64,000 nucleotides of DNA, from NCBI GenBank assembly GCA_019233755.1, contig JAFAMD010000032.1, positions 22,341 through 86,340 on the forward strand, read 5' to 3'. The first letter of the stretch is position 1. Each line of letters begins with the position of its first letter. Source of the stretch: Acidobacteriaceae bacterium (lineage in GTDB: Bacteria; Acidobacteriota; Terriglobia; Bryobacterales; Bryobacteraceae). A program made the position numbers and the translations under genes. Below the pieces are notes generated by a model. That model had not been told where the DNA came from and made no database searches. It saw only the letters and a program-made list of their open reading frames with translations. Below are positions 47,007-56,151 of the stretch, piece by piece.

Positions 47007-47569
47007 ACGAAACTGCTCCACGCTACTGGTTCCCGAAGCCGTATGCCGATTTCGTTCAGCGGCTGCGCGTTGCTTCCGGCTTCGTACTGCTTGTCGCGTT
47101 CGCCTGGCTGTCGCGGCCTTCGCCGTCTTCGCTGGCGATTGGCCTGCCCATCGCGGTTATCGGCTTACTGCTGCGCGGCTGGGCCGCCGGACACCTCGCC
47201 AAAGATCGGCAGCTCGCAACCAGCGGTCCGTACGCGTATATTCGGAATCCGCTCTACGCCGGAACGCTCACTGTCGCGGCCGGCATCGTCATTGCTGCGC
47301 GAAGCGGCTGGATGGCGCTGATCTTTGCCGCTGTCTTCCTGCTGGTCTACTTCCCCGTGATCGAGCTGGAAGAGCAGCATCTGCGGGAAATCTTCGGCGA
47401 TTACGGGGCTTACGCCGCACGCGTCCGCCGGTTGCTTCCCGTAAGCAGGTGGAAGGGAGGGGAAGCGCGCTTTTCCTGGCCGCTGTACAAGCGCAACCAG
47501 GAATACAAGGCGTTGCTCGGCTTTCTCATCGCAGTGCTGTGGCTGGCCTGGAAACTCGTATCCCTGTGA
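47003..47569 (+). CDS. isoprenylcysteine carboxyl methyltransferase-family membrane protein
   Basis: This is a 188-residue membrane protein with about four helices. The family signature is RGWAAGHLAKDRQLATSGPYAYIRNPLYAG followed by EEQHLREIFGDYGAYAARVRRLLP, in which the RNPLYxG and E-x2-L segments bind SAM. Members methylate lipids or small molecules. The GTG start at 47003 overlaps the heptosyltransferase stop, which links it to envelope synthesis; the acceptor is not known. Confidence 0.85.
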   Translation: MNETAPRYWFPKPYADFVQRLRVASGFVLLVAFAWLSRPSPSSLAIGLPIAVIGLLLRGWAAGHLAKDRQLATSGPYAYIRNPLYAGTLTVAAGIVIAARSGWMALIFAAVFLLVYFPVIELEEQHLREIFGDYGAYAARVRRLLPVSRWKGGEARFSWPLYKRNQEYKALLGFLIAVLWLAWKLVSL

Positions 47570-47582
47570 TACCCTTGCGCTC

Positions 47583-48542
47583 ATGAGAGTTGGATGTTTC
47601 ACCCCATTACTGTCACAGTTTCCGCTTGAAAAAGTATTCGAGAAGCTGAAGAAGTTGAACATCACGACAGTAGAACTCGGCACCGGCAACTATCCCGGCG
47701 ACCCGCATTGCAAGCTTTCCATGCTCCATCACGAAAAGGAGCTTAAAGAGTTCAAGAAGAAGCTGGATGATCACGGCTTTACCATCAGTGCGCTGAGCAG
47801 TCACGGAAATCCACTACATCCGGACGCTGCTGTCGCCAAGGGCTTCGCCGAGACCAGTAAACGCACCGTCGAACTGGCGGCCAAACTGGGCGTGCCCGTC
47901 GTAATCGATTTCTCCGGTTGCCCGGGTGACAGCGACCACGCAAAATATCCCAACTGGGTCACTTGCCCGTGGCCTCCTGAATATCTCGAGGTGCTCGATT
48001 GGCAGTGGGAGAAGAAGGTAACACCGTACTGGATCGAACACGCCAAATTCGCCCGCGATCACGGCATCAAAATTGCGATCGAGATGCATCCCGGTTTCGT
48101 GGTGTACAGCCCCGAGACGATGCTGAAGCTTCGTTCCATCGCGGGCGAAAACATCGGCTGCAACTATGACCCGAGCCACATGTTCTGGCAGAACATCGAT
48201 CCCATCAAGGCGGTCCGTGTGCTCGGCGACGCGATCTTCCACGTCCACGCCAAGGATACCCAGATCTATGACTGGAACCTGCCGAAGACGGGCGTGCTCG
48301 ACACCAAGAAATACACCGACGAGCGCAATCGCGCCTGGATCTTCCGCGCTTGCGGCTACGGCCATCCCTACGGCTGGTGGAAAGAATTTATCTCCACGCT
48401 GCGCATGTACGGCTACGATTACGTGCTCTCTATCGAGCACGAAGACACGATCATGTCACCCGACGAAGGTCTGACGAAAGCGGCCGATTTCCTGAATGAG
48501 ATCGTGATCCGCGAACAACCCGCCGCTCCCTGGTGGGTCTAG
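47583..48542 (+). CDS. sugar phosphate isomerase/epimerase-like TIM barrel
   Basis: This is a 319-residue protein of the xylose isomerase-like AP-endonuclease-2 fold. Metal-binding carboxylates and His appear in IAIEMHPGF (Glu), NYDPSHMFW (Asp, His), HVHAKDTQI (His) and LSIEHED (Glu). The substrate is probably a sugar or inositol derivative and cannot be told from the sequence. It starts 14 bases after the methyltransferase and ends at a strong hairpin, so it may be the last gene of the LPS run. Confidence 0.85.
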   Translation: MRVGCFTPLLSQFPLEKVFEKLKKLNITTVELGTGNYPGDPHCKLSMLHHEKELKEFKKKLDDHGFTISALSSHGNPLHPDAAVAKGFAETSKRTVELAAKLGVPVVIDFSGCPGDSDHAKYPNWVTCPWPPEYLEVLDWQWEKKVTPYWIEHAKFARDHGIKIAIEMHPGFVVYSPETMLKLRSIAGENIGCNYDPSHMFWQNIDPIKAVRVLGDAIFHVHAKDTQIYDWNLPKTGVLDTKKYTDERNRAWIFRACGYGHPYGWWKEFISTLRMYGYDYVLSIEHEDTIMSPDEGLTKAADFLNEIVIREQPAAPWWV

Positions 48543-48580
48543 TTCGCCCGGGCCGCCGCCACTCCGGGGCGGCCCGCGAA
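48543..48580 (+). terminator. long GC-rich hairpin after the TIM-barrel gene
   Basis: TTCGC plus GGGCCGCC on the left pairs with GGCGGCCCGCGAA on the right (13 pairs, two-base bulge, loop of ten). It directly follows the stop at 48540-48542. There is no T-run after it. It probably ends the LPS-core transcript. Confidence 0.6.
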
Positions 48581-48610
48581 GAACCCAAAGAGCCCTTTCA
48601 GCCGCCAGAG

Positions 48611-48659
48611 CCATCAGCGGTCAGCTGATAGCTGAATGCTGACGCCTGAAAGCTATCAA
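48611..48659. repeat. degenerate GCTGA-type intergenic repeat
   Basis: About seven imperfect units of the kind AGCTGATAGCTGAATGCTGA run in both orientations, including TCAGCGGTCAGCTGATAGC. The block does not code for anything plausible and resembles the degenerate intergenic low-complexity filler seen in several soil bacteria. It lies in the 208-base gap before the HhH protein. Confidence 0.5.
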
Positions 48660-48750
48660 CAGAGTCTTGTCCACTAACTCAAAAAGTTACTAACTGCTCC
48701 GAGTTCAAACCACAGCCTCGGAGGTCGAAAAAATTGTTACAATCGCGCCT

Positions 48751-49077
48751 ATGAAAAACCTCCGATGGTTGCTGGTGTTTGTCGCCGCCCTTGGACTGGT
48801 TGCGAACACCAGTGCTTTCCAGCAAAAATCTTCCGGCCAGGCTCCGGCATCAACCACGGCGTCTTCTCAATCGGCGAACAAAGGGGAACTCCTCGATCTG
48901 AATAGCGCAACCGCGGAGCAGCTCGACGAATTGCCTGGGATTGGTCCAGCCTACGCGCAAAAAATCATCGCGGGCCGGCCATATCATGCGAAGACGGATC
49001 TTGTCACGAAAAAAATCATTCCGCAATCCACTTACGACAAGATCAAAGACAAAGTGATTGCGAAGCAGAAGAAGTAG
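48751..49077 (+). CDS. exported helix-hairpin-helix protein (ComEA-like)
   Basis: This is a 108-residue protein with a signal peptide (RWLLVFVAALGLVANTSAFQ). A Ser/Thr/Gln-rich linker leads to a ComEA-type HhH domain: LLDLNSATAEQLDELPGIG followed by AQKIIAGRPY and the Lys-rich tail KVIAKQKK. ComEA proteins bind DNA in the periplasm during uptake. No other competence gene is close, so the role is uncertain. Confidence 0.85.
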   Translation: MKNLRWLLVFVAALGLVANTSAFQQKSSGQAPASTTASSQSANKGELLDLNSATAEQLDELPGIGPAYAQKIIAGRPYHAKTDLVTKKIIPQSTYDKIKDKVIAKQKK

Positions 49078-49100
49078 CGCGATTCGTCGCTCGCGAACCC

Positions 49101-49132
49101 CTTTTGGAGCGAACGCGCCGAACTTCCAAAAG
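49101..49132 (+). terminator. hairpin after the HhH gene
   Basis: CTTTTGGA (49101-49108) and TCCAAAAG (49125-49132) are perfect inverted repeats with a 16-base spacer. They lie 24 bases after the stop of the HhH gene. No T-run follows; weak terminator evidence. Confidence 0.35.
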
Positions 49133-49230
49133 CGCCTGACTCAAGGGCCTCTGTAACGGCTGCCTGCTCTCCCTGCACAGCTACAATAAAGAAGATCCAC
49201 TAAAAATCGCGCTTTATAAACAGGAGAGTC

Positions 49231-50415
49231 ATGCCAGGCAAAAAAATCGGCATCTTGACCGGAGGCGGGGATGTTCCGGGTCTCAATGCAGTAATCAAGA
49301 ATGTGGTCTACCGCGCCACTTCAGACGGCCACGAAGTAACCGGCATCCGGCTTGGCTGGAAGGGCTTAATAGATCTCAATTTTGAAGATCCGAAGAGCGT
49401 GGAACGCTACGTCCTGCCGCTGACCCGCGAAAACACCCGGCGCATCGATCGTACGGGCGGAACGTTTCTCCACACCAGCCGCACAAATCCCTCGAAAATG
49501 AAGAAGCTTCCAAGCTTCCTCAAGCCGGCGGATTTTCCCTCCGCGCAGATCACCAAGGACGGGGTCACCGAAAGTACCTGGGACCTCACAAAGCAGGTTC
49601 TATCGCGCCTCGAGAAGCTGCAAATCGACAGCCTCGTGGCCATTGGCGGGGACGACACTCTCAGCTATGCCGCCGTTCTCGACAAGCAGGGTTTCCCGGT
49701 CATCGGCATCCCAAAGACCATGGACAACGACGTTCGGAACACCGAATACTGCATCGGCTTCTCCACCGCCATCTCGCGCGCCATGGACGCTATCCAGCGC
49801 CAGCGTACAACCGTTGGTTCGCACGAGCGCATTGGAATCTTTCGCGTATTCGGCCGTGATGCCGGTTACACCGCTCTCTACACTGCGTACGCTACATCGA
49901 TACGCTGCGGCATTCCGGAATTCAAATTCAACCTGGACCACATGATCGACCTGATCATGACGGATAAGCGGAATAACCCGAGCAACTATGCGCTCGTCAT
50001 CCTCTCGGAAGGCGCGGAGTGGGAAGGTTATACGGTGAAGGAATACGGCGAGCCTGATGCCTTTGGTCACCGAAAGAAATTCAGCGTGGCGGAAGCGCTC
50101 AGCGATGAAGTGATCGCCCGAACGGGCTCCGAAACAGTCGTCAGTGACTTGACCTATGACCTGCGCAGCGGTGCGCCCGACTTCCTCGACACTTTGGTCG
50201 CCACCACCTTTGGCACCATGGCCTATGACGCCATTGCCTCCGGTAAGCATGGCCTGATGACTGCCATCAACGAAGGCAAGTTCTCCATGGTCGGTATCCC
50301 TGATCCCAAGTACGGACCCCGCCACGTCGACGTCGAGCACATGTACAACAAGGAACGCTACCGGCCCAGCTATGCATGCAAAGAAGGATTGCCGGTCTTC
50401 CTCACGCATCCTTAA
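49231..50415 (+). CDS. pfkA: 6-phosphofructokinase, probably pyrophosphate-dependent
   Basis: This 394-residue PFK has the phosphate-donor loop LTGGGDVPGLNAVI. The sites that set the donor are GGDDT (Asp about 142) and PKTMDND (Lys about 162). In ATP-type enzymes these read GGDGS and PGTIDND; Asp and Lys are the marks of PPi-dependent PFK. Length also fits the group of larger PFKs. ATG 49231 follows CAGGAGAG. The next gene starts directly after the TAA stop. Confidence 0.9.
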   Translation: MPGKKIGILTGGGDVPGLNAVIKNVVYRATSDGHEVTGIRLGWKGLIDLNFEDPKSVERYVLPLTRENTRRIDRTGGTFLHTSRTNPSKMKKLPSFLKPADFPSAQITKDGVTESTWDLTKQVLSRLEKLQIDSLVAIGGDDTLSYAAVLDKQGFPVIGIPKTMDNDVRNTEYCIGFSTAISRAMDAIQRQRTTVGSHERIGIFRVFGRDAGYTALYTAYATSIRCGIPEFKFNLDHMIDLIMTDKRNNPSNYALVILSEGAEWEGYTVKEYGEPDAFGHRKKFSVAEALSDEVIARTGSETVVSDLTYDLRSGAPDFLDTLVATTFGTMAYDAIASGKHGLMTAINEGKFSMVGIPDPKYGPRHVDVEHMYNKERYRPSYACKEGLPVFLTHP

Positions 50416-51687
50416 ATGGCGGATTCATCATTGACTGCGAACCATGCCGCATCTGACCAGGTCGTGTCAGATCGGGCCGTATCGGAAGTTGTCGAAGCAC
50501 AAGGTCACCTGATCGATTCGCACATTATGGAGCGAATCTTCGATGCGGTCGTCGAATTCGGCGGCCGCTTCGAAGTGGAGCAGTTCTCCATCGGCCGCAC
50601 GAACAGCGATCCGTCCCGGCTGCGCTTGCGCGTGGAAACATCTTCCGCGGAAAAAATGGAAAAGCTGATGACCGAGTTGCTCGGTCTTGGCTGCGCCCCC
50701 GTCGATTCGGGCGCCGCGGAGCTGAAGGCGGCTGAGGCGGACCGCTGTGCTCCGGAAGACTTCTACTCCACCACCAATCAGCGCACGCTAATCCGCTACG
50801 ACGGCCAGTGGCTTGAAGCGCGCAACCAGCGTATGGACGCCCTGATAGTAGTTAAGGACGGGGTTGCCACCTGCCGCCGCCTGCGCGATATCAAAGCGGG
50901 CGACCAGATCGTGGTCGGCATGAAGGGCATCCGCGTCATTCCGGAAGCGAAGGAGCGCGACCGCGATGCCTTCGCCTTCATGAGCAACGAGATTTCGTCT
51001 GAACGGCAGGTCGAAACCGCGGTCGGCCAGACGGCTGCCATCCTGCGGCAGGTTCGCGCCGAGGGCAAGAAAATTGTCGCTGTCGCCGGACCCGTAGTGG
51101 TCCACACCGGCGGCGCCGAAGGACTTTCGCGGCTCATTCGCGGCAAATGGATCGATGCCGTTCTCGCCGGCAATGCGCTCGCCGTGCACGATATCGAAAG
51201 CGCGCTGCTCGGTACCTCGCTAGGGGTCCGTAGTTCCGACGGCCGCCAGGAGCAGCACGGCCACCGCAACCACATGCGCGCCATCAACGCCATTTACCAC
51301 GCGGGCGGAATCGCTCAGGCGGTCGCCTCCGGCCGTCTGACGAAAGGCGTCATGTATGAATGCGTCAAGGCAGGTGTCCCGTTCGTGCTCGCCGGCAGTT
51401 TGCGCGATGATGGGCCGCTTCCTGGAGTAATCACAGATATGAATGAGGCGCAGGACGCCTACGCGGCGCAGCTAGGCGACGCGGGTGTCGTCCTCTGTCT
51501 TAGCTCCATGTTGCATTCCATTGCCGTTGGCAACATGCTGCCCGCCTGGGTGAAGATCGTGTGCGTCGATATCAACCCCGCCGTACCTACCAAGGTGAGT
51601 GATCGTGGCACCGGGCACGCCGTAGGCGTCGTCACCGACGTTGGCCTGTTCCTCGATCTGCTGGCGACCAAATTGCAAACAAAATGA
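50416..51687 (+). CDS. LOR/SDH-domain protein (TIGR00300-like, ornithine cyclodeaminase-like)
   Basis: This is a 423-residue protein. The N-terminal 110 residues form the LOR/SDH-type conserved domain (VVEAQGHLIDSHIMERIFD). The C-terminal part has a deoxyhypusine-synthase-like nucleotide fold with VVVHTGGAEGLSRLIR, AVLAGNALAVHDIE, and GQEQHGHRNHMRAI-like segments. In archaea and cyanobacteria relatives act as NAD-dependent ornithine cyclodeaminase or arginine-guanidine enzymes. The first ATG directly follows the pfkA stop, and its end overlaps queF by ATGA. The substrate in this organism is not certain. Confidence 0.78.
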   Translation: MADSSLTANHAASDQVVSDRAVSEVVEAQGHLIDSHIMERIFDAVVEFGGRFEVEQFSIGRTNSDPSRLRLRVETSSAEKMEKLMTELLGLGCAPVDSGAAELKAAEADRCAPEDFYSTTNQRTLIRYDGQWLEARNQRMDALIVVKDGVATCRRLRDIKAGDQIVVGMKGIRVIPEAKERDRDAFAFMSNEISSERQVETAVGQTAAILRQVRAEGKKIVAVAGPVVVHTGGAEGLSRLIRGKWIDAVLAGNALAVHDIESALLGTSLGVRSSDGRQEQHGHRNHMRAINAIYHAGGIAQAVASGRLTKGVMYECVKAGVPFVLAGSLRDDGPLPGVITDMNEAQDAYAAQLGDAGVVLCLSSMLHSIAVGNMLPAWVKIVCVDINPAVPTKVSDRGTGHAVGVVTDVGLFLDLLATKLQTK

Positions 51688-52091
51688 AAAAAAACCAGCA
51701 GTATACCGACGAGCACGCTGAATCCGGCGTGCACGCAGAATTACCGGAAATCGAAACTTGGCCGAACCAGTTCGGGGAGTACCAGATCCGGATTGAAATG
51801 CCGGAGTTCACCTCCGTCTGTCCGAAAACGGGGCTTCCCGACAGCGGAACGCTAACTTTGATTTATACGCCGTTTCGCCGTTGCCTGGAACTGAAGTCGT
51901 TGAAGATGTACACGCTCGCGTACCGTAACCTGGGCATCTTTCAAGAAAATATTGTGAACCGCGTGCTGGCGGATGTAGTGAAAGCCACTGATCCGGTCGA
52001 AGCCACAGTGGTCGGCGACTTTGCGGCGCGCGGCGGCATCTCTACCCAGGTAACCGCGACATACAAACGCAAAAAACGCAACGGATCCTAG
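51684..52091 (+). CDS. queF: NADPH-dependent preQ0 reductase
   Basis: This is a 135-residue unimodular QueF that reduces 7-cyano-7-deazaguanine to preQ1 for queuosine in tRNA. The substrate Cys sits in FTSVCPKTGLPD. The QueF motif ELKSLKMY is present, with YRNLGIFQE behind it. It is the third gene of the pfkA-LOR/SDH-queF run, in an ATGA overlap with the preceding gene. Other queuosine genes are not in the window. Confidence 0.95.
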   Translation: MKKNQQYTDEHAESGVHAELPEIETWPNQFGEYQIRIEMPEFTSVCPKTGLPDSGTLTLIYTPFRRCLELKSLKMYTLAYRNLGIFQENIVNRVLADVVKATDPVEATVVGDFAARGGISTQVTATYKRKKRNGS

Positions 52092-52118
52092 CCGATTCCT
52101 GTACTATTTGGAGGAGAC

Positions 52119-53612
52119 ATGGTTCCTCGCACCGCCATCGGGTTGTTGCTTGCCGTGTCCCTCCACGCCGCTGAGTTCCAGAACGGGCAAGCGGCGCGCG
52201 CGGTGATCGGCCAGCCCGGTTTTTCTGCGCACGAACCAGGTATATCGGCGCTAGCGCTCTCGCTCGGCCCGAATCGGCTTTATGCCGCCGATGGTTCCAA
52301 TCACATCCAGACCTTCGATCTGACCCGGCTCCCGGGCCCTAAAGAGGATATGACGGCGCTGCATGGCGGGGTTTGCAGTCTTTGTGGATTTTCGCCGGTC
52401 GCCGTTGCTCCCCAGAGGGTATTTCCCGGCTTAGCAGGCTTTAGTGCGTTTGGCAAAACCGTCGTTGCAGCCGATCCAGCGACGCATCGCGTCCTTATCT
52501 GGCGGGATACTTCTATCCCGCACGCCGGGCCCGACCTTATCCTCGGACGCAGTGAAATATCGTCTCCCATCTCCGGGACCACTCTGGTGAATCCTGTTTC
52601 CGTCGCCTTCGATGGGAAGCGTCTTTTTGTCGGGGACGCATCACTGCACCGCGTTCTGATCTGGAACTCGCTTCCATTCTCAAGTGATCAGCCTGCCGAT
52701 GTTGTTCTGGGACAGCCCGATTTCAGTTCAGCCGAACCTGCTGATTCGCCGCGGGCAGACAACATACGCCTTCCGGCCGCCCTCGCCTCGGATGGAACGA
52801 ACTTGTACGTTGCCGACCCGCCCGACCGTCGGATTATCGTCTTTACTCCCGGCGATACGTCGCTTGCTAGCAGTGCGCTGGTGAACTCCGCTACTCTTTC
52901 GAACGGTCCCGTAGCGCCGGGAACATTGGTTACCATTCGCGGCGCAGGCCTGAGTTTCCGGTCTGAAGCGGCCGCGCAGAATCTAGACGAGAAACTCCCG
53001 CTGAAACTCGCCGGTGTGGAGGTCATATTCAACGGCGCACCTGTTCCTCTTCTTTCGGTCTCGCCCGAAGAGATCCAGGGTCAGGTCCCCTATTCGACCG
53101 ATACTACGGGCTCGGCTAGTGTGTATATTCGCCAGGAGCGCGCTGACGGTTCTGTTGTCACCACCAACGCGATTCCAGTCAATCTGGTGCCCGCTTCCCC
53201 CGGGCTGTTCGCATTCGCCGGAAAGGAGCCTCGGCTCGGAATTCTGCTGCATGGCGATGCCAACGCGGCGGCCGGTACTCCCATTACTCAGGACAGCCCG
53301 GCCTTCGCCGGTGAGACCCTCACCCTCTGGGCAACCGGCCTGGGTCCTGTGAGTGATCCCGACGCGGCCGCCAGCGAAGGCGTACCGTTCACGGGAGAAG
53401 CTGCGTCGGTTATCGTGCCTGTGAGCGCGTCCATCAATGGGCGTTCCGCCGAAGTAGTCTCCGCCACGTTGCCGGAAGGCGCCATCGGCGTGTACGAGGT
53501 ACGCGTCGCCTTACCCCCTGAGCTTGCGGCCGATCCAAAGGCCCAGCTCGTTCTCACGCAGCACGGAATCAGCAGCAACACGATCCTGTTTTCGCTTCAA
53601 ACCAATCCCTAA
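52119..53612 (+). CDS. secreted NHL-like protein with Solibacter-type C-terminal domain
   Basis: This is a 497-residue exported protein. A signal peptide (AIGLLLAVSLHA) precedes NHL/beta-propeller-like repeats with VLGQPDFSS and the repeated ASDGTNLYVADPPDRRI at 25-260. From about residue 265 the C-terminal region has the pattern VNSATLSNGPVAPGTLVTIRG, PYSTDTTGSASVYI and VNLVPASPGLFAF, which is the uncharacterised domain typical of Solibacter proteins. It is probably surface or secreted. ATG 52119 follows GGAGGAGAC. Confidence 0.8.
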   Translation: MVPRTAIGLLLAVSLHAAEFQNGQAARAVIGQPGFSAHEPGISALALSLGPNRLYAADGSNHIQTFDLTRLPGPKEDMTALHGGVCSLCGFSPVAVAPQRVFPGLAGFSAFGKTVVAADPATHRVLIWRDTSIPHAGPDLILGRSEISSPISGTTLVNPVSVAFDGKRLFVGDASLHRVLIWNSLPFSSDQPADVVLGQPDFSSAEPADSPRADNIRLPAALASDGTNLYVADPPDRRIIVFTPGDTSLASSALVNSATLSNGPVAPGTLVTIRGAGLSFRSEAAAQNLDEKLPLKLAGVEVIFNGAPVPLLSVSPEEIQGQVPYSTDTTGSASVYIRQERADGSVVTTNAIPVNLVPASPGLFAFAGKEPRLGILLHGDANAAAGTPITQDSPAFAGETLTLWATGLGPVSDPDAAASEGVPFTGEAASVIVPVSASINGRSAEVVSATLPEGAIGVYEVRVALPPELAADPKAQLVLTQHGISSNTILFSLQTNP

Positions 53613-53619
53613 TCCGTAT

Positions 53620-54579
53620 ATGCATCAACTCCGTTGGCACGCCCTGCTCCAGCAATGGGTAGTTGTCACCACTGACCGCCAGAACCGGCCCCAAATGCCG
53701 GCCAATTGGTGCCCGTTTGACCCTGGTTCCGGGCGGGTGCCGGATCATTATGACGTTCATCTCTATCCGAACGATTTCCCGGCCTTCTCTCCCGCTGCCG
53801 ATCCCTTCGATCCCGACGCCGATGGGCTGTTCGCGGAAACCGGGCCGCGCGGCGCCTGCGACGTTATTCTCTACTCGCCGGAGCACACGCTGCCGCCTTC
53901 CAGGCTGACACTCGAAAACTGGCGAAAAGTGATCGATCTCTGGACGCGGCGCACCTGCGAACACGCCGCCAATCCGGATATCGCGTTGGTTGCCGTATTC
54001 GAAAATTGCGGCGAAGCCGTTGGCGTCACTATGCCGCATCCTCATGGGCAGATTTACGCCATGCCGTTCATCCCGCCCACCGTGCAGAGAGAGCTCACTT
54101 CGGCGCAGCAATATGCGGATGCGCACGACGGTGAATGCCTGTTCTGCCGCCTGCTTGAGGAAGAGTTGAAACAAGGCGCCCGCATCGTATCAGCCGATGA
54201 GCATTTTGCAGCCTTCGTGCCTTATGCCGCCCGTTTCCCGGCTGAAGTCGCCATTTATGCGCGTCGCCACGTCCGCACGCTGCTCGATCTTTCAGAAGAA
54301 GAAAAAGCCAGCCTCGCCCGCACCATCAGCATCATTCGCAAGAAGTACGACAATCTCTACGGGTTCTTGATGCCCCTGATGATGCCCGTGAAGCAGGCGC
54401 CTCTGCGCGCGACCTCCACGCCTTATCATTTCCACATTCAATTCCTGCCGTTGCAACGCAGCCCGACGAAGCTTAAATATCTGGCCACCATCGAGACGGC
54501 ATATGGCACGTTCCTGGCCGATACCGCGCCGGAACAGATGGCCGAAAGCCTTCGCCGCGCCGAGCCCGCGACCTCTTGA
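53620..54579 (+). CDS. galT: galactose-1-phosphate uridylyltransferase
   Basis: This is a 319-residue enzyme of the Leloir pathway. The catalytic motif is MPHPHGQIYAMP with the nucleophilic His, and Cys residues suited for metal binding are in CLFCRLL. The start ATG 53620 (MHQLRWHALLQQW) is the family start and lies seven bases after the stop of the previous gene, so translation may be coupled; a longer frame inside that gene was rejected. No galK or galE is nearby. Confidence 0.93.
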   Translation: MHQLRWHALLQQWVVVTTDRQNRPQMPANWCPFDPGSGRVPDHYDVHLYPNDFPAFSPAADPFDPDADGLFAETGPRGACDVILYSPEHTLPPSRLTLENWRKVIDLWTRRTCEHAANPDIALVAVFENCGEAVGVTMPHPHGQIYAMPFIPPTVQRELTSAQQYADAHDGECLFCRLLEEELKQGARIVSADEHFAAFVPYAARFPAEVAIYARRHVRTLLDLSEEEKASLARTISIIRKKYDNLYGFLMPLMMPVKQAPLRATSTPYHFHIQFLPLQRSPTKLKYLATIETAYGTFLADTAPEQMAESLRRAEPATS

Positions 54580-54660
54580 GGCCGCGGCGAAACAGCCCAT
54601 GCACGTGCGGGGCGGCGTCCAAGCCGGAACTTCCGAGCACCCTGCGGAGTCTATCCTGGC

Positions 54661-56151
54661 TTGCGGACAACTGCACAACTGCTGACCATTCTCTTCGTCT
54701 GCCTCGCTGGATGTTGGCTTCTTGACCGGGAAGTTGGCTCGCGCCCGACGCTGATTTCCGGCGAGATCGTTGACTGGGGGACCGGTCAACCTGCCCCATA
54801 CACAGATGTTCGGATTGCTCGGCTGAACTTTTCTCAGGTCGTGGCAAGAACAGACAAGCGCGGGCAGTTTGCGTTTAGCGGCCCAAAAGGGCCGGGCGTA
54901 TATTTTCTTTTTGCGGGCAGTCCGCGCTACGGCAGGCTGCTGCAAACCACCTTTGGCCAAACAATTGTCGCGTATCGAGCAGGCCAACATATACGGAAAG
55001 TGGTCATTCCGGCGATTCCAGCAACCGAGCTATCGGGACACGTGTACGCGACCGACGGGCATCCGCTGTCGGGCTGCAACGTGTCGGGATTTACGCCAGA
55101 CAACAGCGATTCACACAAGTCTGTTGAGCTTCAAGCGCGAATTGCACAGGCGTTTACTTACCACATTGCCCAAGCTGACGACCCGAACAAGTTTATTGAG
55201 GTCGAAACAGATAGGACCGACTCTCATGGGGCATACACGTTCAAACGGCTAGGGGCGGACCGCTATTTCGTTTTGGCCCGTTGCCTAGAACCTGGCACTG
55301 GTGGAGAAAACTCGCCGTTCTCATGGGAGCCGACGGCATATCCACAGGAAAACTCAATTGCTACAGCGCAACAAATCGTTCTCCTTCCAGGCGAACACCG
55401 ATCTGGCATCGACCTCCGAATGCAGCGGAAGCGAAGCTATGTTCTCGAAGGCAAAGTCATGTTCAGCGATCACTCGGCGCCGAAGCCCTGGCCGCAAGCG
55501 ATCTACGGACACGATTTGCAGATGTTCCGTTCGGATCGTGCGCTAACATCCACTTGGATTGGTCAAGAGGCGTGCGACTGGAACGCCAACGCTGGCGCGA
55601 TCCGCTGCCATTCGCTGTTTCCGGGAACATACACGTTGTACTTTGACATTTCAGGCGGACCCGGCGCATTCCACATGCAAACGCAGTTCGCAGAAGTTTC
55701 GTACACGATTCGATCAACCGCGAAGCAGTTGCCGCTGATGGTGCAGTTGCACAACGTCCCCGAATCGCGATATCTAGAGCTGAAGACAGGTTCAAGTGGG
55801 ACCCTCGACCTCCGAAAAGTGTGCGAAAGCGCAGAGGAAGGAAGACCGGCAATTCAAGTTCTTGCTTGGGGGCACGGCCACGCAGGCGGAGCTTGCTACT
55901 ATATGACCTTCAGAAATGACACCCGGCTTCCATTACCGGAGGATAAGTACATCGTGAACGCTTTTGAGGCTGCATTCGTCCCACGGCACTCCTCGTATCT
56001 CGGTGAAAATTCCAAGTTCGAGGCCCTTTTAATGCAGCATGGAATCTCTGTACACATTCGCGATGGACAAACAAGCGAACCGAACCTGCCAGTGGCTTCA
56101 ACCGAGGAACAGATCAATACGGCGCTGGACTCACTTCGATCTGCCCGCTGA
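54661..56151 (+). CDS. putative lipoprotein with carboxypeptidase-regulatory-like domains
   Basis: This is a 496-residue protein starting at TTG 54661. A signal with lipobox (ILFVCLAGC) suggests lipid anchoring. Ig-like carboxypeptidase-regulatory domains follow: SGEIVDWGTGQPAPYTDV at 30-110 and SGHVYATDGHPLSGCNVSG from 120. Similar units are common in acidobacterial exported proteins. The rest is beta-rich with no enzymatic motif. Codon use looks less GC-rich than in its neighbours (many A/T-ending codons), which may mean a different history. Confidence 0.7.
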   Translation: MRTTAQLLTILFVCLAGCWLLDREVGSRPTLISGEIVDWGTGQPAPYTDVRIARLNFSQVVARTDKRGQFAFSGPKGPGVYFLFAGSPRYGRLLQTTFGQTIVAYRAGQHIRKVVIPAIPATELSGHVYATDGHPLSGCNVSGFTPDNSDSHKSVELQARIAQAFTYHIAQADDPNKFIEVETDRTDSHGAYTFKRLGADRYFVLARCLEPGTGGENSPFSWEPTAYPQENSIATAQQIVLLPGEHRSGIDLRMQRKRSYVLEGKVMFSDHSAPKPWPQAIYGHDLQMFRSDRALTSTWIGQEACDWNANAGAIRCHSLFPGTYTLYFDISGGPGAFHMQTQFAEVSYTIRSTAKQLPLMVQLHNVPESRYLELKTGSSGTLDLRKVCESAEEGRPAIQVLAWGHGHAGGACYYMTFRNDTRLPLPEDKYIVNAFEAAFVPRHSSYLGENSKFEALLMQHGISVHIRDGQTSEPNLPVASTEEQINTALDSLRSAR

